Positions 17,559-26,155 of a DNA stretch of 64,000 bases are shown here, piece by piece (the first letter of the stretch is position 1; each line of letters begins with the position of its first letter). Below the pieces are notes generated by a model, which saw only the letters and a list, made by a program, of their open reading frames with translations, was not told where the DNA came from and did not search any database. The DNA lies in NCBI GenBank assembly GCA_052090825.1, contig JBQDBK010000004.1:79830-143829 (forward strand), in the 5' to 3' direction. The translations under genes and the position numbers were made by a program. Source of the DNA: JBQDBK01 sp052090825. GTDB taxonomy: Bacteria; Bacillota; Clostridia; Tissierellales; Peptoniphilaceae.

Positions 17559-17599
17559 CTATAATATCTTTAAAATAGTTTTTTTTAAAGATATTATAG
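17559..17599. promoter_or_regulatory. Inverted repeat upstream of the xpaC-telA operon
   Basis: Perfect 16-base arms (17559-17574 and 17584-17599) flank a 9-base loop. On the minus strand the repeat precedes the ribosome site of the XpaC-like gene, and no T-run follows the second arm, so it is not an ordinary terminator of jag. The arm itself contains TATAAT. An operator or a 5' leader hairpin controlling the envelope-stress pair is plausible. Confidence 0.55.
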
Positions 17600-17613
17600 A
17601 TTATTATGTAAAA

Positions 17614-17641
17614 AAAAGATTAGGTTTAAACCTAATCTTTT
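17614..17641. terminator. Terminator of the rpmH-jag operon
   Basis: A 28-bp perfect palindrome overlaps the first two bases of the jag stop codon on the minus strand, followed by T-rich sequence in that direction. It should end the rpmH-rnpA-yidD-yidC-jag transcript before the XpaC-like gene. Confidence 0.8.
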
Positions 17642-18476
17642 AATATTTTCTCTCTTTTTGAATTACCACTTTTCTAAAAGGATCTCTCCCTTCAGAGTGA
17701 GTAATAACTCCTTCGTAATCTTGCAATGATTCATGAATTATTTTTCTATCAACAGAATTCATAGGTTCAAGTCTTATAGATCTATTAGTCTTTAAAACTT
17801 TAGCTGCCATTTTTTCAGCTAATTCTTTTAAAGTTTTTTGTCTTTTTTCTCTATACCCACTAGAATCAACTATAACTCTAATATATTCTTCAGAATTTTT
17901 ATTTATTATAAGACTTAAAATGTATTGTATGGAATCAAGAGTTACACCCCTTTTACCAATTACTATTCCAAGTTTTTCTTCATCTCCTGAAATATTTACA
18001 TTTAATATGTTATCTTTTTTAGAAATATCTAAGCTGTAATCAATATCTAAACTATTTAATACTTTTTCCATAAATTCTCTAGTTAGATTTTCATAGTTTA
18101 TTTCTGCTGAAGTATTTTTTGTTTCTATATCACTAATTTTTTCTTTTTTGTCTGCATGTAAATTTTCAACTTCAAGTTCATTGTCAAAATTTTCATTTAT
18201 ATCTTGTGCTTGCGCATTATATTCAAATTCATCCTTTTTAAGGCTATTTTGGCTCTTCTCTGAATTAGAATTAAATATTTCATTTAATATATCTTGAGTA
18301 TCCTCTATTTTAGATACTTTAACAGTTGCATCTTTAGAACCAATAATTCCTAGAAAACCTTTTGAAGATTCTTCTATTACTTCTATTTCAACTTGGTCCC
18401 TATTTACATTTAATTCTTTTAGAGCCTGTCTTACGGCTTCTTCTACAGTCTTTGCTGTTTTTATTACGTAGTTCAT
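17640..18476 (-). CDS. jag: RNA-binding protein Jag/KhpB
   Basis: The 278-residue protein has the three Jag parts: an N-terminal Jag-N domain (about 1-52, with VEEAVRQAL and SKGFLGIIGSKDA), a charged variable linker (about 60-125), a KH-type domain with VIGKRGVTLDSIQYI near 177-191, and an R3H domain (about 215-275) with RSIRLEPMNSVDRKIIHESL. KhpB binds RNA with KhpA and influences cell division and elongation. Its ATG overlaps the yidC stop by 4 bases, the classic neighbour. Length is normal. Confidence 0.94.
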   Translation of the reverse strand: MNYVIKTAKTVEEAVRQALKELNVNRDQVEIEVIEESSKGFLGIIGSKDATVKVSKIEDTQDILNEIFNSNSEKSQNSLKKDEFEYNAQAQDINENFDNELEVENLHADKKEKISDIETKNTSAEINYENLTREFMEKVLNSLDIDYSLDISKKDNILNVNISGDEEKLGIVIGKRGVTLDSIQYILSLIINKNSEEYIRVIVDSSGYREKRQKTLKELAEKMAAKVLKTNRSIRLEPMNSVDRKIIHESLQDYEGVITHSEGRDPFRKVVIQKERKY

Positions 18477-19198
18477 TTAACTTCCTCCGCAGCAACATCT
18501 TTAGATATCATTTTATTAGTAACTATTTGTTGAATAAGTGAAAATAAATTACTTATAATCCAATATAAAACAAGTCCTGCTTGTAATTTTCTAGACATCC
18601 AAAGAATCATAATTGGCATGAATATCATCATTGATTTCATCATTGATTGTCCTTGATCACCTTGACCACTTGTAGCAGGATTCTTACTAGACACATAAGA
18701 AACTAAAAAAGTACTTATAGCTGCTATAACACCAAATATCATTGTAGTATCTATATTCTCTAAATTTTCTATAAAAAAGAAAGATTTACTCATTCCTTCA
18801 AAAAATGCCTTATCTGTAAAAGCATATTTTGCTGGAAACATAAATACTCTATAAAAACCTATTAAAACTACCATTTGAATAATCATTGGTAAACAACCTG
18901 CTAGCATATTATAATTTGAATCTTTATATAATTGTTGTTGTTTTACAGCTAAAGTCTTTGGATCATTTTTGTATTTCTTTTGCAATTTATCTAATTCTGG
19001 CTTTAATTCTGCCATTTTTTTTTGATTTTTTATCATAGAAATACTTACTGGTAATACTGCCAATTTAATAATTATAGTTGAAATTATTATTGACATTGCA
19101 AAAAAAGAAATTGTTTCTGGTTCTGATGGAAAAACACCTGAAATAATATCATATATTAATTTCAGAAACATCCCCAAAACTCTACTTATAGCACTCAT
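18473..19198 (-). CDS. yidC: Membrane protein insertase YidC (Oxa1/SpoIIIJ type)
   Basis: This 241-residue protein has five membrane helices and the conserved cytoplasmic loop between helices 1 and 2 (KNQKKMAELKPELDKLQKKY, about residues 57-76). The first segment near residue 40 holds the hydrophilic-groove helix, and MLAGCLPMIIQMVVL marks the third helix. There is no recognisable lipobox near the N-terminus, though many Gram-positive YidC proteins are lipoproteins. The C-terminal tail is short. YidC inserts membrane proteins with or without SecYEG. A GGAGG site precedes the ATG; it follows yidD. Confidence 0.95.
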   Translation of the reverse strand: MSAISRVLGMFLKLIYDIISGVFPSEPETISFFAMSIIISTIIIKLAVLPVSISMIKNQKKMAELKPELDKLQKKYKNDPKTLAVKQQQLYKDSNYNMLAGCLPMIIQMVVLIGFYRVFMFPAKYAFTDKAFFEGMSKSFFFIENLENIDTTMIFGVIAAISTFLVSYVSSKNPATSGQGDQGQSMMKSMMIFMPIMILWMSRKLQAGLVLYWIISNLFSLIQQIVTNKMISKDVAAEEVK

Positions 19199-19207
19199 TA
19201 TGCCTCC

Positions 19208-19432
19208 TTAAATTAGAGGATCGTAACCACCTTTACAAAACGGATTACATCTTAAAATCCTCTTTATTGATAAATAAGATCCTTTTAGAAATCCATATTT
19301 TTGATAGGCTTCGTAAGAATATTGTGAACATGTAGGACTAAACCTACAATGAGCACCAACTAATATATATTTGGAAATGAATTTTTGATAAAATTTTATT
19401 AAAAAAAGCATTATTTTAGTAATAGTAATCAC
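19208..19432 (-). CDS. yidD: YidD, membrane protein insertion efficiency factor
   Basis: The 74-residue protein has the YidD pattern: an amphipathic N-terminal helix (LIKFYQKFISKYI), then CRFSPTCSQYSYEAYQKYGF with two Cys, and CNPFCKGGYDP near the C-terminus. It sits at the inner membrane and assists YidC-dependent insertion. It overlaps the rnpA stop by 4 bases and lies 9 bases upstream of yidC. Confidence 0.95.
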   Translation of the reverse strand: MITITKIMLFLIKFYQKFISKYILVGAHCRFSPTCSQYSYEAYQKYGFLKGSYLSIKRILRCNPFCKGGYDPLI

Positions 19433-19752
19433 CTGATTCTCTTAGCTACATGTTTGAAAGACTTTTCTAATTCACTATAGCTTAACCCAACACTTGATTT
19501 TTTCATAACAAATACATAATCATATCCATCTTTTAATAAATTAAAGTTAGATCTATATATTTCTCTTAACCTTCTTTTCATTTTATTCCTAGTAACAGCA
19601 TTTCCTAGTTTTTTAGTAATTGTAAAACCAACTCTTTTATTTTTAAGATTATTTTTCTTAAAAAAAACTGTTATATTCCTATTTCCATTTATATTTCGTT
19701 TACTATATACTCTTTGAAAATCAATATTTTTCTTTAAATAACAATCCTTCAT
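19429..19752 (-). CDS. rnpA: Ribonuclease P protein component
   Basis: The 107-residue basic protein carries the RnpA signature RNKMKRRLREIYR (about residues 55-67) and RVGFTITKKLGNAVTRN just before it. It binds the RNase P RNA and helps mature the 5' end of tRNAs. It lies 11 bases downstream of rpmH and overlaps yidD, the standard arrangement. Confidence 0.96.
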   Translation of the reverse strand: MKDCYLKKNIDFQRVYSKRNINGNRNITVFFKKNNLKNKRVGFTITKKLGNAVTRNKMKRRLREIYRSNFNLLKDGYDYVFVMKKSSVGLSYSELEKSFKHVAKRIR

Positions 19753-19763
19753 AATTCTCCAAC

Positions 19764-19898
19764 TTAAGCAGAAAGAATTTTTCTACCTTTTCTTCTTCTT
19801 GCTTTTAAAATGTTTCTTCCAGCTCTTGTTCTCATTCTAGCTCTGAAACCATGCTCTCTTTTTCTTTGTTTATTTTTTGGTTGATAAGTTCTTTTCAT
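19764..19898 (-). CDS. rpmH: 50S ribosomal protein L34
   Basis: The 44-codon gene encodes the canonical L34 sequence, beginning MKRTYQPKNKQRKREHGF and ending GRKILSA, almost identical in style to other Bacillota. A GGAG site lies 9 bases before the ATG. It is the first gene of the rpmH-rnpA-yidD-yidC-jag operon and is driven by the promoter at 19936-19964. Confidence 0.97.
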   Translation of the reverse strand: MKRTYQPKNKQRKREHGFRARMRTRAGRNILKARRRKGRKILSA

Positions 19899-19935
19899 GT
19901 TTTTCAACTCCTTTCATATTAGATGTACTTTAAAA

Positions 19936-19964
19936 ATTATATTTAAAGCATGGATAAATGTCAA
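19936..19964 (-). promoter_or_regulatory. Predicted sigma-A promoter of rpmH operon
   Basis: On the minus strand, TTGACA (19964-19959) and TATAAT (19941-19936) are both perfect and separated by exactly 17 bases, 38 bases upstream of the rpmH ATG. It is the strongest promoter match I found in the window, as expected for a ribosomal protein gene next to the origin. Confidence 0.85.
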
Positions 19965-20062
19965 GAAAAACTGTAAATACTAATATCTTTAATAAGTTGA
20001 TTATATAATAAATATAGTAATTCCTAGTTGTTGATAAGTATAAGTTTTTTTGTTAAAATGTA

Positions 20063-20295
20063 TGTGGATAAAGTTTATTGCCTGTGAATATAAATAAAAG
20101 TTGTTTATAAATAAAGTTATTCACATTTTGTTGATAGAATGTTTATAACTTTTATTTTTTTATGAATAATTTAATTATATCAATACTTTTATGTAATAGT
20201 TATCCACAAAGCTAAATTTAGATATTATAATTTATATAGTTACTAACAACTTATTAACAATTGTTGATAAGTTTATACATAAAATATAATTCACA
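20063..20295. other. Replication origin oriC, part upstream of dnaA
   Basis: The rpmH-dnaA gap (19899-20329) holds two perfect strong DnaA boxes: TTATCCACA at 20200-20208 and its reverse complement at 20063-20071. TTATTCACA lies at 20117-20125. One-mismatch boxes lie at 20083-20091 (minus) and 20287-20295. Several TTGTTGATAAG-like weaker sites occur between 20029 and 20272. Flanking DNA is extremely AT-rich. Gene strand bias also flips here, from mostly minus on the left to mostly plus on the right, which supports the origin. Confidence 0.9.
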
Positions 20296-20329
20296 AATTT
20301 AAGTTGTTTATATATTTAGGAGGTTAAAT

Positions 20330-21673
20330 ATGAATTCACAACTTCAAAACATCTGGGATCAAGTTATGGAAAAGCTTCAATCCCAATCTATGACTTCTGT
20401 ATCCTTTGATACTTGGTTTAAAGACATGAAATTAAAGGAAATTGACGAAGATAATAAAAATTTTTATGTTACCGTACCTATAGATTTTATTAAAGCACGA
20501 CTTACTAATAATCCATCTCAACTTAGAATCGTAAAGAAATGTATTAAAGAAATTATGGGTAGTGAATATGATCCAATTATATTAACTGAAGATGAGCAAA
20601 CTTTACCATCTCGTAAAACAAATAATGAATTTTTACCAGAAAATAGATTAAATCCAAAATATATTTTTGAAAATTTTGTAGTAGGTAAAAGTAATGAATT
20701 TGCTCATGCAGCCTCTTTAGCTGTAGCTGAAAATTACACTAATCCATCCGATGCCCATTCAAATCCTCTATTTATATATGGAGGAGTTGGACTTGGTAAA
20801 ACACATTTAATGCAAGCAATAGGTCATTTTGTAAATAAAATGGATAGTAGTAAAAAAATCTTATATGTAACTAGTGAACAATTTACTAATGAACTTATAA
20901 ATTCTATACAAACCAATAAAAATGAAAGTTTTAGAAATAAATATAGAAAAGTAGATTTATTATTAATAGATGATATACAATTTATTGCTGACAAAGATAG
21001 GACTCAGGAGGAATTTTTTCATACATTTAATGAACTTCATGGACAAAATAAACAAATAATACTTACATCAGATAAACCTCCTAAGGATATTAAATCTCTA
21101 GAGGATAGGCTTATCTCTAGATTTGCTTGGGGCCTTGTTGTAGACATATCAGCTCCAGATTTAGAAACAAGAATAGCAATTCTTAGATCTAAAGCAAATT
21201 CCGAGGGTTACGATGTACCCGATGAAGTAATTAATTTTATAGCCCATAATGTAAAAAGTAATATCCGTGAACTTGAAGGAGCACTTTCAAGAGTTATGGC
21301 TTATTCAAAACTCACAACTGGAACTATTAATGAACAAACAGCAGCAATAGTCCTTAAAGATATATATTCTACTAAAAAAACTAAAGTTGTTAACTCAAAA
21401 ACTATAAAAGAAGTTGTTGCAAAAAACTTTAAAATAACAGTCGAAGATATCGACTCTAAAAAAAGAACTAGAAGTATAGCTCATCCTAGGCAAATAGCCA
21501 TGTTTTTAACAAGAGAATTAACTGATTTATCTCTACCTAAAATTGGAGAAGAATTTGGAGGAAGAGATCACTCAACAGTTATACATGCCTATAATAAAAT
21601 AGAAAAAGATATGGAAAATGATACCTCTTTAAAAATAAAAATAAATAATCTAAAAAGAGATATAAAAGAATAA
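20330..21673 (+). CDS. dnaA: Chromosomal replication initiator DnaA
   Basis: The 447-residue protein has domain I (residues 1-85, with WFKDMKL), a linker, the AAA+ domain III with Walker A GGVGLGKTHLMQAIGH (about 150-165) and Walker B LLLIDDIQFI, and the DNA-binding domain IV with GGRDHSTVIHAYNKI near 411-425. It binds the boxes on both sides of its own gene and opens the origin. The ATG follows AGGAGG. Expression is likely autoregulated through the upstream boxes. Confidence 0.98.
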   Translation: MNSQLQNIWDQVMEKLQSQSMTSVSFDTWFKDMKLKEIDEDNKNFYVTVPIDFIKARLTNNPSQLRIVKKCIKEIMGSEYDPIILTEDEQTLPSRKTNNEFLPENRLNPKYIFENFVVGKSNEFAHAASLAVAENYTNPSDAHSNPLFIYGGVGLGKTHLMQAIGHFVNKMDSSKKILYVTSEQFTNELINSIQTNKNESFRNKYRKVDLLLIDDIQFIADKDRTQEEFFHTFNELHGQNKQIILTSDKPPKDIKSLEDRLISRFAWGLVVDISAPDLETRIAILRSKANSEGYDVPDEVINFIAHNVKSNIRELEGALSRVMAYSKLTTGTINEQTAAIVLKDIYSTKKTKVVNSKTIKEVVAKNFKITVEDIDSKKRTRSIAHPRQIAMFLTRELTDLSLPKIGEEFGGRDHSTVIHAYNKIEKDMENDTSLKIKINNLKRDIKE

Positions 21674-21829
21674 AAAATAATGTTGATATCTATAGAATAT
21701 ATCATATACTTATCAACAAGTTACCAATAGAAATAAAATGGGCTTTATCAACAATAAATAGACTTATTCACAAATTAACAGGCCCTACTACTATTATTAT
21801 CTATATAAACTATTATTAGGAGGTCAAAA
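21674..21829. other. Replication origin oriC, part between dnaA and dnaN
   Basis: The gap contains TTATTCACA at 21764-21772 and two TTATCAACA boxes at 21710-21718 and 21745-21753, all in the same orientation. With the upstream cluster this gives a bipartite origin like that of Bacillus, in which unwinding takes place near the dnaA-dnaN gap. The exact unwinding element cannot be fixed because the whole area is AT-rich. Confidence 0.8.
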
Positions 21830-22924
21830 ATGAAAATTAAAGTTAATAGAAAAGATTTAACAAAACATATTTCAATAGCGCAAAAAGCAATATCTTCTAG
21901 AACAACTATGCAAATATTAGAAGGTATATTAATTGTTGCAAAAAATAACATTTTAAAGTTAATAGCATCTGATACAGAAATAAGTATAGAAACATCTCTT
22001 CCAGCAATAGTTTTAGAAGAAGGTGAATGTGTAGTAAATTCAAGATTATTTGGAGATATTATAAGAAAATTACAAGATGACAATATAGATATAAAAGTCG
22101 AACAAACTAATATGACTATAAAAGCTTTAAAATCAGAATTTAATTTACAGACTCAAGCAACTGACGAATTTCCAAACTTACCAAAAATAGAAGATGATAT
22201 ATCTATAAATATAAATGCAAATTTATTTAAAGAATCTATAAGGAAAACTTCTTTTGCCGTATCTCCAGATGAAACAAGAATAGCCTTTACAGGTGTTTTA
22301 ATGGATATAGATTCTGGAGTTATTAATTTTGTAGCCTTAGATGGTTTTAGAATGGCACTTAAAAGTATAAAAATAGATTCTTCTGAGAAGACTTCGGCAA
22401 TTATTCCTGCAAGAAGTTTAAATGAATTAATAAAAATAGCAGATGATAATGATGAAATAAATATAAAAATTGGAAAAAATCAAATTTTATTTTCAGTTAG
22501 TGAAACTTATTTATATTCTACTTTATTAAGTGGAGAATACTTTAATTATGAGGGATTAATAAGAAATGAACATACTAATATAGTAGATGTAAAAAAAGAA
22601 GATTTCCAAAATTCTTTAGAAAGAGCATCTTTACTTGCTAAGGAAGATAAGGCTAATTTAGTAAAATTAGATGTAAAAGAAATGAATGTTCAAATAACTT
22701 CAAATTCAGAAATAGGGTCAGTTGAAGAAAATGTTGAAGCTGAAATTCAAGGAGAAGGATTAAAAATAGCCTTTAATTCTAAATATTTATTAGAAGGAAT
22801 AAAAATGATGAATAGTGAAAATATAAAATTAAATTTCACTGATTCAATAAACCCTTGTATTTTAAAAGAAGAAGACGATCCAAATTATATTTATTTAGTT
22901 CTTCCAGTAAGACTGGCAAATTAG
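21830..22924 (+). CDS. dnaN: DNA polymerase III sliding clamp (beta subunit)
   Basis: The 364-residue protein aligns along its whole length with DnaN: three clamp domains, an N-terminal KISIAQKAI-type helix, ATDEFPNLP near 108-116 and a C-terminus ending YLVLPVRLAN, typical of YLVLPVR. It forms the ring that tethers polymerase to DNA. AGGAGG precedes the ATG. It is the first gene of a continuous plus-strand array that runs through gyrA to a sigma factor gene. Confidence 0.98.
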   Translation: MKIKVNRKDLTKHISIAQKAISSRTTMQILEGILIVAKNNILKLIASDTEISIETSLPAIVLEEGECVVNSRLFGDIIRKLQDDNIDIKVEQTNMTIKALKSEFNLQTQATDEFPNLPKIEDDISININANLFKESIRKTSFAVSPDETRIAFTGVLMDIDSGVINFVALDGFRMALKSIKIDSSEKTSAIIPARSLNELIKIADDNDEINIKIGKNQILFSVSETYLYSTLLSGEYFNYEGLIRNEHTNIVDVKKEDFQNSLERASLLAKEDKANLVKLDVKEMNVQITSNSEIGSVEENVEAEIQGEGLKIAFNSKYLLEGIKMMNSENIKLNFTDSINPCILKEEDDPNYIYLVLPVRLAN

Positions 22925-22932
22925 GAGAAATT

Positions 22933-23127
22933 ATGGAAAAAGATTATATAAAATTAGATAATTTTTTAAAAATTAATGATTTAGTTCAAAGTAGTGGAGA
23001 AGCTAAAATGATTATTTTAGATGGTTATGTTAAAGTTAATGGAGAAGAAGAATTAAGAAGAGGTAGAAAACTCTATAAGGGAGATATTGTTACTTTTGAC
23101 GGAGAAGAATACACTGTTGGTGAATAA
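22933..23127 (+). CDS. yaaA: S4-domain RNA-binding protein YaaA
   Basis: The 64-residue protein is a single S4-like domain (IKLDNFLKINDLVQSSGEAK, then GYVKVNGE and RRGRKLYKGD). The matching start is ATG at 22933 with a TAGGAG site; a longer frame overlapping dnaN is unlikely. The stop overlaps the recF ATG. This small gene regularly lies between dnaN and recF in Bacillota and is thought to bind rRNA or tRNA, with a reported role in ribosome assembly. Confidence 0.93.
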   Translation: MEKDYIKLDNFLKINDLVQSSGEAKMIILDGYVKVNGEEELRRGRKLYKGDIVTFDGEEYTVGE

Positions 23128-24227
23128 TGAAAATTTTAAATCTAGAACTTTCAAATTTTAGAAATTATGAAAAATTAAAATTTAATCCAAGTGAAAATAT
23201 TAATTTAATAATAGGAAAAAATGCTATGGGGAAAACTAACCTTCTTGAAGCTATATATACAATAAGTCTTGGTAAATCTTTTAAGACTAATAGAGATGAT
23301 GAAGTTTTAAAATTAGGAAGTAGTAAATCTAAATTAAAAGCTAGCATACTAAATTTTGATTATCTAGATGAAGTTTCTATTGAAATAAATAAGATGGGAA
23401 AAAACAAATATTTCTTAAATGATGAAGAATTAAGTTTAAGAGAATTCAGAAGAGATTTTAGTTCTGTAATATTTTCCCCATCTGATTTAAATATGATAAA
23501 ATTATCACCAGGTGAAAGAAGAAAGTATTTAGACATTTTAATATCAAAGATAAATCCAATGTATGATTATAATTTATCTATGTATAAGAAAATATTATTT
23601 CAAAGAAATAAATTTTTAAAAAAAGATGTAAATTATGATTTATTAAAAGTTTATAATTTTCAATTAGCAAGCTACGGAGTAAAGATTTTAAAAGAAAGAC
23701 TAAAAATCATAAAAAACTTTGAAAAATACACTAAATTACATTTTAAAAATCTTTCAGGTGGTGGAGACTTAAGAATAATTTATCTTAGTACTATACCTTT
23801 TAATTCAGAAGAAAAAGAAATGGAAGAATTATTTAATGAATATTTAAAAAAATTTCATTTAAGAGATATTGAGAAAAGATTCACTACTATTGGACCTCAT
23901 AGAGATGATTTAGATTTTCAAATTAATAAATTATCAGCTAAAACTTATGGATCTCAGGGTGAGATGAGAACTGTTATATTAGCTCTTAAATTAGGTGAAA
24001 TAGACTTAATTAGAGAACATAAAAAAAACAATCCTCTGCTTTTATTAGATGATGTTTTTTCAGAACTTGATAAATATAGGACTGAGTACTTAATGAACAG
24101 TATAAAAGATGTTCAGACTTTTATAACATCAACAGATAATGTAATAGAGGATTTAAAAAGTTTAAAAGGTAATTTATATGAAGTACAAGATGGAGAAATT
24201 TTTAATATAAGATTAGGAGAAATATAA
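23127..24227 (+). CDS. recF: DNA replication and repair protein RecF
   Basis: The 366-residue SMC-like ATPase has the Walker A IIGKNAMGKTNLLEAIY (about 28-44), the signature LSPGERRKYLDILIS (about 126-140), and Walker B LLLLDDVFSELDKYR (about 305-319). RecF helps load RecA at gaps. It shares one or more bases with both neighbours, showing translational coupling in the dnaN-yaaA-recF-gyrB order. Confidence 0.97.
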   Translation: MKILNLELSNFRNYEKLKFNPSENINLIIGKNAMGKTNLLEAIYTISLGKSFKTNRDDEVLKLGSSKSKLKASILNFDYLDEVSIEINKMGKNKYFLNDEELSLREFRRDFSSVIFSPSDLNMIKLSPGERRKYLDILISKINPMYDYNLSMYKKILFQRNKFLKKDVNYDLLKVYNFQLASYGVKILKERLKIIKNFEKYTKLHFKNLSGGGDLRIIYLSTIPFNSEEKEMEELFNEYLKKFHLRDIEKRFTTIGPHRDDLDFQINKLSAKTYGSQGEMRTVILALKLGEIDLIREHKKNNPLLLLDDVFSELDKYRTEYLMNSIKDVQTFITSTDNVIEDLKSLKGNLYEVQDGEIFNIRLGEI

Positions 24228-26146
24228 TGAGTAAAGATAACAATAGACATTATGGAGCTGAGGATATACAAGTTTTAACAGGACTTGAACCAGTTAGAAA
24301 AAGACCAGGAATGTATATTGGTTCAACTGGTATAAAAGGGCTGCATCATTTAGTATATGAAATTGTTGATAATTCGATTGACGAGGCTTTGGCCGGAATA
24401 TGTGATCATATAATAATTGAAATATATAAAGATGGGTCAGTTTCAGTTACAGATAATGGATCAGGAATTCCAACAGAGATACATCCTCAAACAAAAAAAA
24501 GTACAGTAGAAACAGTACTTACTATCCTACATGCAGGGGGAAAGTTTAACAACGGAGCCTATAAGGTTTCAGGTGGTTTGCATGGTGTTGGAGTTTCTGT
24601 AGTAAATGCATTATCAACTAACTTAATAGCAACTATAAAAAGAGAAGAAAAAATATATCAACAAGAATTTTCAAGAGGAACTGCAATTACAGAGCTTAAA
24701 GTAATTGGTAAAGTTAGTAATGGTGAAACAGGTACTAAAATACATTTTATTCCAGATCCTGAAATATTCGAAGAAATAGATTTTGACTACAATGTTTTAT
24801 CTAAAAGATTTAGAGAAATGGCCTTTTTAAACAAGGGTATAAAAATAGAATTTATAGATGAGAGAATAGAAAAGCAAGAAGTTTATTATTATGAAGGTGG
24901 TATAAAATCTTTTGTAGAATATATAAATAAAAAGAAAACACCCCTTCACAAAAAAGTAATTTACATTGATGAAGTAAGAGAAAATACAGCAGTAGAAATA
25001 GCTATTCAATATACAGATTCCTATAGTGAAAATATACTAACATTTGCAAATAATATAAATACAGAAGAAGGTGGAACCCATCTTTCTGGATTTAAATCAG
25101 CCCTTACAAGAACAATAAATAACTATGGAAGAAAAGCTAATTTAATAAAAGAAAAAGAAGAAAACTTATCAAGTGATGATGTTAGAGAAGGTATTACAGC
25201 TGTGCTTTCTGTAAAATTAGCTCAACCACAATTTGAAGGGCAAACTAAATCAAAGTTAGGTAACTCTGAAATACGTGGTGTAGTAGATTCTGCAGTATCA
25301 GAAATGTTAAATACTTTTTTAGAAGAAAATCCTAAAGTTTCAAAAGTTATTTTAGATAAGGCTTTATCAGCTAGAAGAGCTAGAGAAGCAGCAAGAAAAG
25401 CTAGAGATTTAACTAGGAAGAAAAATGTCTTAGAATCAATGACACTTCCAGGTAAATTAGCAGATTGTCAAAATGCAGATAATGAAACAACTGAAATTTA
25501 CTTGGTAGAGGGGGACTCAGCTGGTGGTTCAGCTAAAGATGCTAGAGATTCAGTTTTTCAAGCAATATTACCCCTACGTGGTAAAATAATGAATGTTGAA
25601 AAAGCAAGACTTGATAAAATATTAAATTCGGATGAAATAAAGGCTATGATAACAGCCTTTGGAACAGGAATTGGAAATGAATTTAATATAGAAAATTTAA
25701 GATATAATAAAATTATAATAATGACAGATGCTGACGTAGATGGTGCACATATAATGACTTTATTATTAACATTTTTCTTTAGATATATGCGTCCATTAAT
25801 TGAAGAAGGGCATGTCTACGTTGCAAAACCACCTTTATATGGTATTGTAAAGGGTAGTAAGGCAGTTAGGTATTGCTACGATGAAAGCGAGCTTAAAAAC
25901 GCCTTAGATGGTTTAGGTAGAAACAAAAAATATGATATTAAAAGATACAAAGGTCTTGGTGAAATGAATCCAGAAGATTTATGGGAAACTACAATGAATC
26001 CTGACCATAGAATTTTACTTAGGGTAGAAATAGAAGATGCTATAGAAGCAGACGAAACTTTTTCTATACTTATGGGAGCAGATGTAGAACCAAGACGTGA
26101 ATTTATACAAGATAATGCTATATATGTTGAAAATATAGATGCATAG
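24227..26146 (+). CDS. gyrB: DNA gyrase subunit B
   Basis: The 639-residue protein contains the GHKL ATPase domain (VDNSIDEALAG near 46-56, GGKFNNGAYKVSGGLHGVG near 104-122), the transducer, and the TOPRIM domain with EGDSAGGSAKDARDS near 425-439, PLRGKIMNV and the magnesium site DADVDGAHI. The quinolone/aminocoumarin regions look wild type, although KDARDS replaces the more usual KQGRDR. With GyrA it introduces negative supercoils. The start overlaps recF by one base. Confidence 0.98.
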   Translation: MSKDNNRHYGAEDIQVLTGLEPVRKRPGMYIGSTGIKGLHHLVYEIVDNSIDEALAGICDHIIIEIYKDGSVSVTDNGSGIPTEIHPQTKKSTVETVLTILHAGGKFNNGAYKVSGGLHGVGVSVVNALSTNLIATIKREEKIYQQEFSRGTAITELKVIGKVSNGETGTKIHFIPDPEIFEEIDFDYNVLSKRFREMAFLNKGIKIEFIDERIEKQEVYYYEGGIKSFVEYINKKKTPLHKKVIYIDEVRENTAVEIAIQYTDSYSENILTFANNINTEEGGTHLSGFKSALTRTINNYGRKANLIKEKEENLSSDDVREGITAVLSVKLAQPQFEGQTKSKLGNSEIRGVVDSAVSEMLNTFLEENPKVSKVILDKALSARRAREAARKARDLTRKKNVLESMTLPGKLADCQNADNETTEIYLVEGDSAGGSAKDARDSVFQAILPLRGKIMNVEKARLDKILNSDEIKAMITAFGTGIGNEFNIENLRYNKIIIMTDADVDGAHIMTLLLTFFFRYMRPLIEEGHVYVAKPPLYGIVKGSKAVRYCYDESELKNALDGLGRNKKYDIKRYKGLGEMNPEDLWETTMNPDHRILLRVEIEDAIEADETFSILMGADVEPRREFIQDNAIYVENIDA

Positions 26147-26155
26147 GAGGACATT

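Noticed and set aside
25501..25545. KDARDS in the GyrB drug-binding region as a resistance change
   Set aside because: Variation at these positions occurs among clostridial GyrB proteins and no reference strain is available for comparison.
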